From: Gardnerella kenyensis
Lineage (GTDB): Bacteria > Actinomycetota > Actinomycetes > Actinomycetales > Bifidobacteriaceae
Assembly (NCBI GenBank): GCA_003585735.1
Contig: NQOH01000004.1
Coordinates: 41,926-51,485, forward strand
Reading direction: 5' to 3'
Length of the DNA: 9,560 bases
The notes below the pieces were generated by a model. The model saw nothing but the letters and a program-made list of their open reading frames with translations. It was not told where the DNA came from and did not search any database. The number at the start of each line of letters is the position of its first letter. Positions within the stretch are counted from its first letter, which is position 1. Shown here piece by piece: positions 6,887-9,560 of the stretch. The translations under genes and the position numbers were made by a program.

Positions 6887-7921
6887 TTATTGCAACTCAA
6901 CTGCAGCGTTTTCGCGCTCAACCATTTTGCCAATAACATAAGCTGTTTCGTTATTTTCGCTCAGTGTGCTCAGTGCTTCTTCGGCTCTGCTTTCATCAAC
7001 CGCCAAAACCATGCCAATGCCCATATTAAAAACGTTGAACATTTCAGCATGAGCAACTTTGCCAGCTTTTTCAATAACGTCAAAAATAGGCGGAACATTC
7101 CAGCTTGCTGTATCGATTTTTGCAGCCAAATCATCCGAGTACATGCGTGGAATATTCTCAATAAATCCGCCGCCTGTAATGTGAGCCACTCCCTTAATAA
7201 GATGCTTTGCAAAAAGCGGTTTCAAAGCTTTTACATAAATTCGCGTAGGCTCGAGAAGAACTTCTCCAAGCGTTTTTCCGTCAAGCTCTTCAAGTTGGGT
7301 GTTTACGTCGTAGCCTGCTTCTTCAAACAAAGCTTTACGCACAAGCGAGAAACCGTTCGAGTGAACTCCAGAAGAAGGCAAGCCTATGAGAACGTCGCCT
7401 GCTGTAATAGTGGAGCCGTCAACAATATTCGAACGTTCTGCAACGCCAACTGCGAAACCTGCAAGATCGTACTCGTCTTCGGCGTACATTCCAGGCATTT
7501 CAGCGGTTTCTCCGCCAATTAAGCCTGCTTCTGCTTGAACGCAACCGTCTGCAACTCCTGCAACAACCTGCTCAAGTAGTGCAGGATTATTTTTTCCGCA
7601 AGCAATGTAGTCAAGGAAGAAAAGTGGTTCTGCGCCTTGAGCTGCAATGTCGTTTACGCACATAGCAACGCAATCAATGCCAATCGTATTGTGCTTATTC
7701 ATCATTTTGGCAACCATAAGCTTGGTTCCAACGCCATCCGTGCCGGAAATTAGAACCGGCTCTTTATAACCAAGGGAAGCCAAGTCGAACAATCCGCCGA
7801 ATCCGCCGATGCCACCTATAACTCCTGGACGATTCGTGCGATTCACATGCGATTTAATGCGACGCACTACTTCGTATCCTGCTTCTACGCTTACGCCAGC
7901 TTCTTCATATGCGTGCGGCAT
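6887..7921 (-). CDS. purM: Phosphoribosylformylglycinamidine cyclo-ligase (AIR synthetase)
   Basis: From ATG 7919-7921 the protein has 344 residues, typical of PurM. It closes the imidazole ring of FGAM with ATP to give AIR, the fifth step of purine synthesis, as a cytosolic dimer. Hallmarks are GGIGGFGGLFDL (36-47), SGTDGVGTKL (59-68), the block around MCVNDIAAQGAEP (87-99), LIGGETAEMPGMY (134-146), SSGVHSNGFSLVRK (183-196), AHITGGGFIENIPR (246-259) and FNVFNMGIGM (295-304). An upstream in-frame ATG at 7934-7936 would add five residues (MKGTN), but those codons overlap the ribosome site AAAGGA at 7928-7933, which sits 6 nt before 7921, so the shorter start is chosen. It follows purF after a 79-nt AT-rich spacer and precedes purD by 18 nt. 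Confidence 0.98.
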   Translation of the reverse strand: MPHAYEEAGVSVEAGYEVVRRIKSHVNRTNRPGVIGGIGGFGGLFDLASLGYKEPVLISGTDGVGTKLMVAKMMNKHNTIGIDCVAMCVNDIAAQGAEPLFFLDYIACGKNNPALLEQVVAGVADGCVQAEAGLIGGETAEMPGMYAEDEYDLAGFAVGVAERSNIVDGSTITAGDVLIGLPSSGVHSNGFSLVRKALFEEAGYDVNTQLEELDGKTLGEVLLEPTRIYVKALKPLFAKHLIKGVAHITGGGFIENIPRMYSDDLAAKIDTASWNVPPIFDVIEKAGKVAHAEMFNVFNMGIGMVLAVDESRAEEALSTLSENNETAYVIGKMVERENAAVELQ

Positions 7922-8000
7922 GTTGGTTCCTTTCATAAATTGTTATACGTATTTTCTTAAATTTTATTAATAAATTGCCGTAAATAAGTAAAATATTAAG
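7922..8000 (-). other. AT-rich purF-purM spacer
   Basis: This 79-nt spacer is strongly AT-rich and holds the purM ribosome site at its end. TATAAC at about 7944-7949 on the minus strand faintly resembles a -10 box, so a secondary promoter for purM-purD is possible but not supported by a -35. No strong terminator hairpin is visible, which is compatible with read-through from purF. Confidence 0.4.
7928..7933 (-). promoter_or_regulatory. Ribosome binding site that fixes the purM start
   Basis: AAAGGA on the minus strand lies 6 nt upstream of ATG 7921. The same hexamer at the same distance (6875-6880) precedes purD. Because this site lies within the first codons of the longer ATG-7936 frame, it argues against that longer start. 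Confidence 0.8.
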
Positions 8001-9488
8001 TTATATAAGATTTTCGTGCGAATATTTACTGCGTTTCCTTACTTCCTGCAAATGTTCGCGTTCTTCAGGAGTAAGTGAAGCCAAGAATTCTTCACCGTAA
8101 TCGTCAAGTGCAGTAGGGTAGTCGCCATTAAAATAAGCGACGCACAAGCCGCCGTAAGGAGCCGGCTTATTTAATCCAATTGACTCAACTAAACCGTCCA
8201 AAGACAGGAACGCAAGAGAATCAGCATCAATATACTCGCGAATTTCCTCAACTGAATGCTTTGCTGCAATTAATTCTTTAGTTGTTTGAATATCAATTCC
8301 GTAGAAGCACGGGTATTTAAGAGGAGGTGAAGAAATACGCATATGCACTTCTTTAGCGCCAGCTTCTCGCAAAAGCTGAACAATTCGCTTAGAAGTTGTG
8401 CCGCGCACGATTGAATCGTCAAGAACTATTACGCGCTTTCCTGCAACTACTCCGCGAACTGCAGAAAGTTTCATACGAACGCCCTGCTCGCGTAATTCTT
8501 GAGTAGGTTGAATAAAAGTGCGAGCAACATATTGGTTTTTAATCAAACCCATTTCGTTAGGAAGACCACTTGTTTCAGCGTAACCTGCGGCTGCAGAAAG
8601 CGACGAGTTAGGAACGCCAATAACCATGTCTGCTTCAACAGGAGATTCTTTAGCTAAGCGTGAACCCATGCGTTTTCTTGCAGAATGAACGTTAATTCCG
8701 TAAATATTAGAATCCGGGCGTGCAAAATAAATAAACTCCATTGAGCAAACTGCTTGTTGCACATGATCCGTATAACGTTCAATCGTGTAGCCTTCGTCGT
8801 TAATAACAACTATTTCGCCTGGCTCAATATCTCGAATAAATTCGGCGCGAACAATATCAAAAGCGCAAGTTTCGGAAGAAAGCACATACGCTCCGTTTTG
8901 CATGCGACCAAGAGAAAGCGGGCGGAACCCGTTTGGATCCGTAGCACCAATTAAAGAATCTTCAGTAAGAAGCAAATAAGCAAAACCGCCATGAACAGTT
9001 AGTAACGCTTCTTTTAAGCGATCCATAAAAGTTGGTTTATTGGAGTGACGAATCAAATGCATTAATATTTCAGTGTCGGAATTTGAGTGGAGAATAGCGC
9101 CATTATCTTCCAAAGAATTTCGTAAGCTTGTGCAATTCGTCAGATTGCCGTTATGAGCTAAAGCTGCATCTCCATCGTGGAAACGGAATAAGAAAGGCTG
9201 AATATTATCAACGCTTCCAGATCCTGCAGTAGCGTAACGAACGTGTCCAATAGCACGATTTCCTGTTAGTCGCTCCATAACCTGCTCGTTACTAAAAACT
9301 TGAGTAAGCAAGCCTAGCCCGCGGTGTCCGTGAAGCGCGCCGTTATCGTTAGTTACAATTCCTGCGCCTTCTTGGCCGCGATGTTGAAGAGCGTGCAAGC
9401 CAAAATATGTGAGTCTAGCGGCGTCTTTATGACCCCATACTCCAAATACGCCGCACTCTTCGTGAATATCCTCAAGTTCTGCAGACAT
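8001..9488 (-). CDS. purF: Amidophosphoribosyltransferase (glutamine PRPP amidotransferase)
   Basis: This 495-residue enzyme makes 5-phosphoribosylamine from PRPP and glutamine, the committed first step of purine synthesis. The N-terminal Ntn-hydrolase glutaminase domain begins after a predicted 11-residue propeptide (MSAELEDIHEE), leaving Cys12 as nucleophile in CGVFGVWG. Other glutaminase motifs are LHALQHRGQEGAGI (31-44), GHVRYAT (81-87) and AHNGNLTN (111-118). The phosphoribosyltransferase domain carries the PRPP loop VIVLDDSIVRGTTS (353-366) and SMEFIYFARPDSNIYG (249-264). The propeptide marks the Bacillus subtilis-type subgroup, whose members carry a [4Fe-4S] cluster. Three of its four ligand cysteines are present (Cys248, Cys394, Cys449), but the fourth position is Tyr452 (GLCVAYF). 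The start is ATG 9486-9488, with AGGGGG (9494-9499) 5 nt upstream. It is first of the purF-purM-purD group and has a hairpin in its leader. Confidence 0.98.
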   Translation of the reverse strand: MSAELEDIHEECGVFGVWGHKDAARLTYFGLHALQHRGQEGAGIVTNDNGALHGHRGLGLLTQVFSNEQVMERLTGNRAIGHVRYATAGSGSVDNIQPFLFRFHDGDAALAHNGNLTNCTSLRNSLEDNGAILHSNSDTEILMHLIRHSNKPTFMDRLKEALLTVHGGFAYLLLTEDSLIGATDPNGFRPLSLGRMQNGAYVLSSETCAFDIVRAEFIRDIEPGEIVVINDEGYTIERYTDHVQQAVCSMEFIYFARPDSNIYGINVHSARKRMGSRLAKESPVEADMVIGVPNSSLSAAAGYAETSGLPNEMGLIKNQYVARTFIQPTQELREQGVRMKLSAVRGVVAGKRVIVLDDSIVRGTTSKRIVQLLREAGAKEVHMRISSPPLKYPCFYGIDIQTTKELIAAKHSVEEIREYIDADSLAFLSLDGLVESIGLNKPAPYGGLCVAYFNGDYPTALDDYGEEFLASLTPEEREHLQEVRKRSKYSHENLI

Positions 9489-9493
9489 TCATA

Positions 9494-9499
9494 CCCCCT
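9494..9499 (-). promoter_or_regulatory. purF ribosome binding site
   Basis: AGGGGG on the minus strand lies 5 nt upstream of the purF ATG at 9488. It differs from the AAAGGA used by purM and purD. It begins 6 nt after the leader hairpin. Confidence 0.75.
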
Positions 9500-9505
9500 A
9501 GTAGT

Positions 9506-9546
9506 CGATGGCTGTAACCGATGATTGTTGCCGATTGCAGCCATCG
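9506..9546 (-). promoter_or_regulatory. Leader hairpin upstream of purF
   Basis: CGATGGCTG (9506-9514) and CAGCCATCG (9538-9546) form a perfect 9-bp inverted repeat with a 23-nt loop that itself holds two CCGAT copies (plus-strand reading). On the purF transcript the hairpin ends 6 nt before the ribosome site. There is no T-run after it, so a terminator is unlikely. It could be a protein-binding palindrome, a leader structure affecting purF translation, or an mRNA-stability element. It does not match any purine riboswitch pattern I know. Confidence 0.5.
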
Positions 9547-9560
9547 TTGAATTTGTAATT

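Noticed and set aside
6872..7522. Plus-strand open frame of 216 codons opposite purM
   Set aside because: Antisense to highly conserved purM sequence; Cys/Phe/Asn-rich composition is typical of a shadow frame.
9489..9560. Purine riboswitch or LacI-type PurR operator upstream of purF
   Set aside because: The inverted repeat is a single hairpin without the conserved purine-aptamer core, and no ACGCAAACG-type palindrome is visible.

Overview
The window is an ordinary, gene-dense stretch of a low-GC (roughly 40%) actinobacterial chromosome. Protein sequences and gene layout look like Bifidobacteriaceae, and the AT-rich codon use fits Gardnerella better than the GC-rich Bifidobacterium species. 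This is inferred from recognisable families only; no rRNA or other taxonomic marker is present.

Left half (1-5537), cell envelope: a minus-strand pair starts at 3057. It encodes a membrane-anchored alpha/beta-hydrolase esterase, followed after 5 bases by a large multi-pass membrane protein that runs off the left edge. That protein resembles the N-terminal membrane half of actinobacterial aminoacyl-phosphatidylglycerol synthases (MprF-like, with DUF2156 at the C terminus). Divergently, from about 3384, lies a five-helix LTA-synthase-type phosphoglycerol transferase. The roughly 330-base region between the divergent genes carries a consensus -10 box inside an inverted repeat, with a tandem 9-bp repeat just upstream.

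Right half (5597-9488), purine synthesis: purF, purM and purD lie on the minus strand in that order and supply early steps of IMP synthesis: PRPP amidotransferase (step 1), GAR synthetase (step 2) and AIR synthetase (step 5). purM and purD share nearly identical AAAGGA ribosome sites 6 nt before their starts. purF has a leader hairpin close to its ribosome site. A long inverted repeat at 5547-5587 separates purD from the convergent LTA-synthase-type gene.

No mobile element, CRISPR array, tRNA, rRNA or clearly foreign segment was seen. The points most worth a second look are the esterase/MprF-like pair as a possible lipid aminoacylation/deacylation module, the substitution of one Fe-S ligand cysteine in PurF, the structured promoter of the LTA-synthase-type gene, and a 12-bp tandem repeat inside the MprF-like gene. 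I did not find evidence for a wholly new system.
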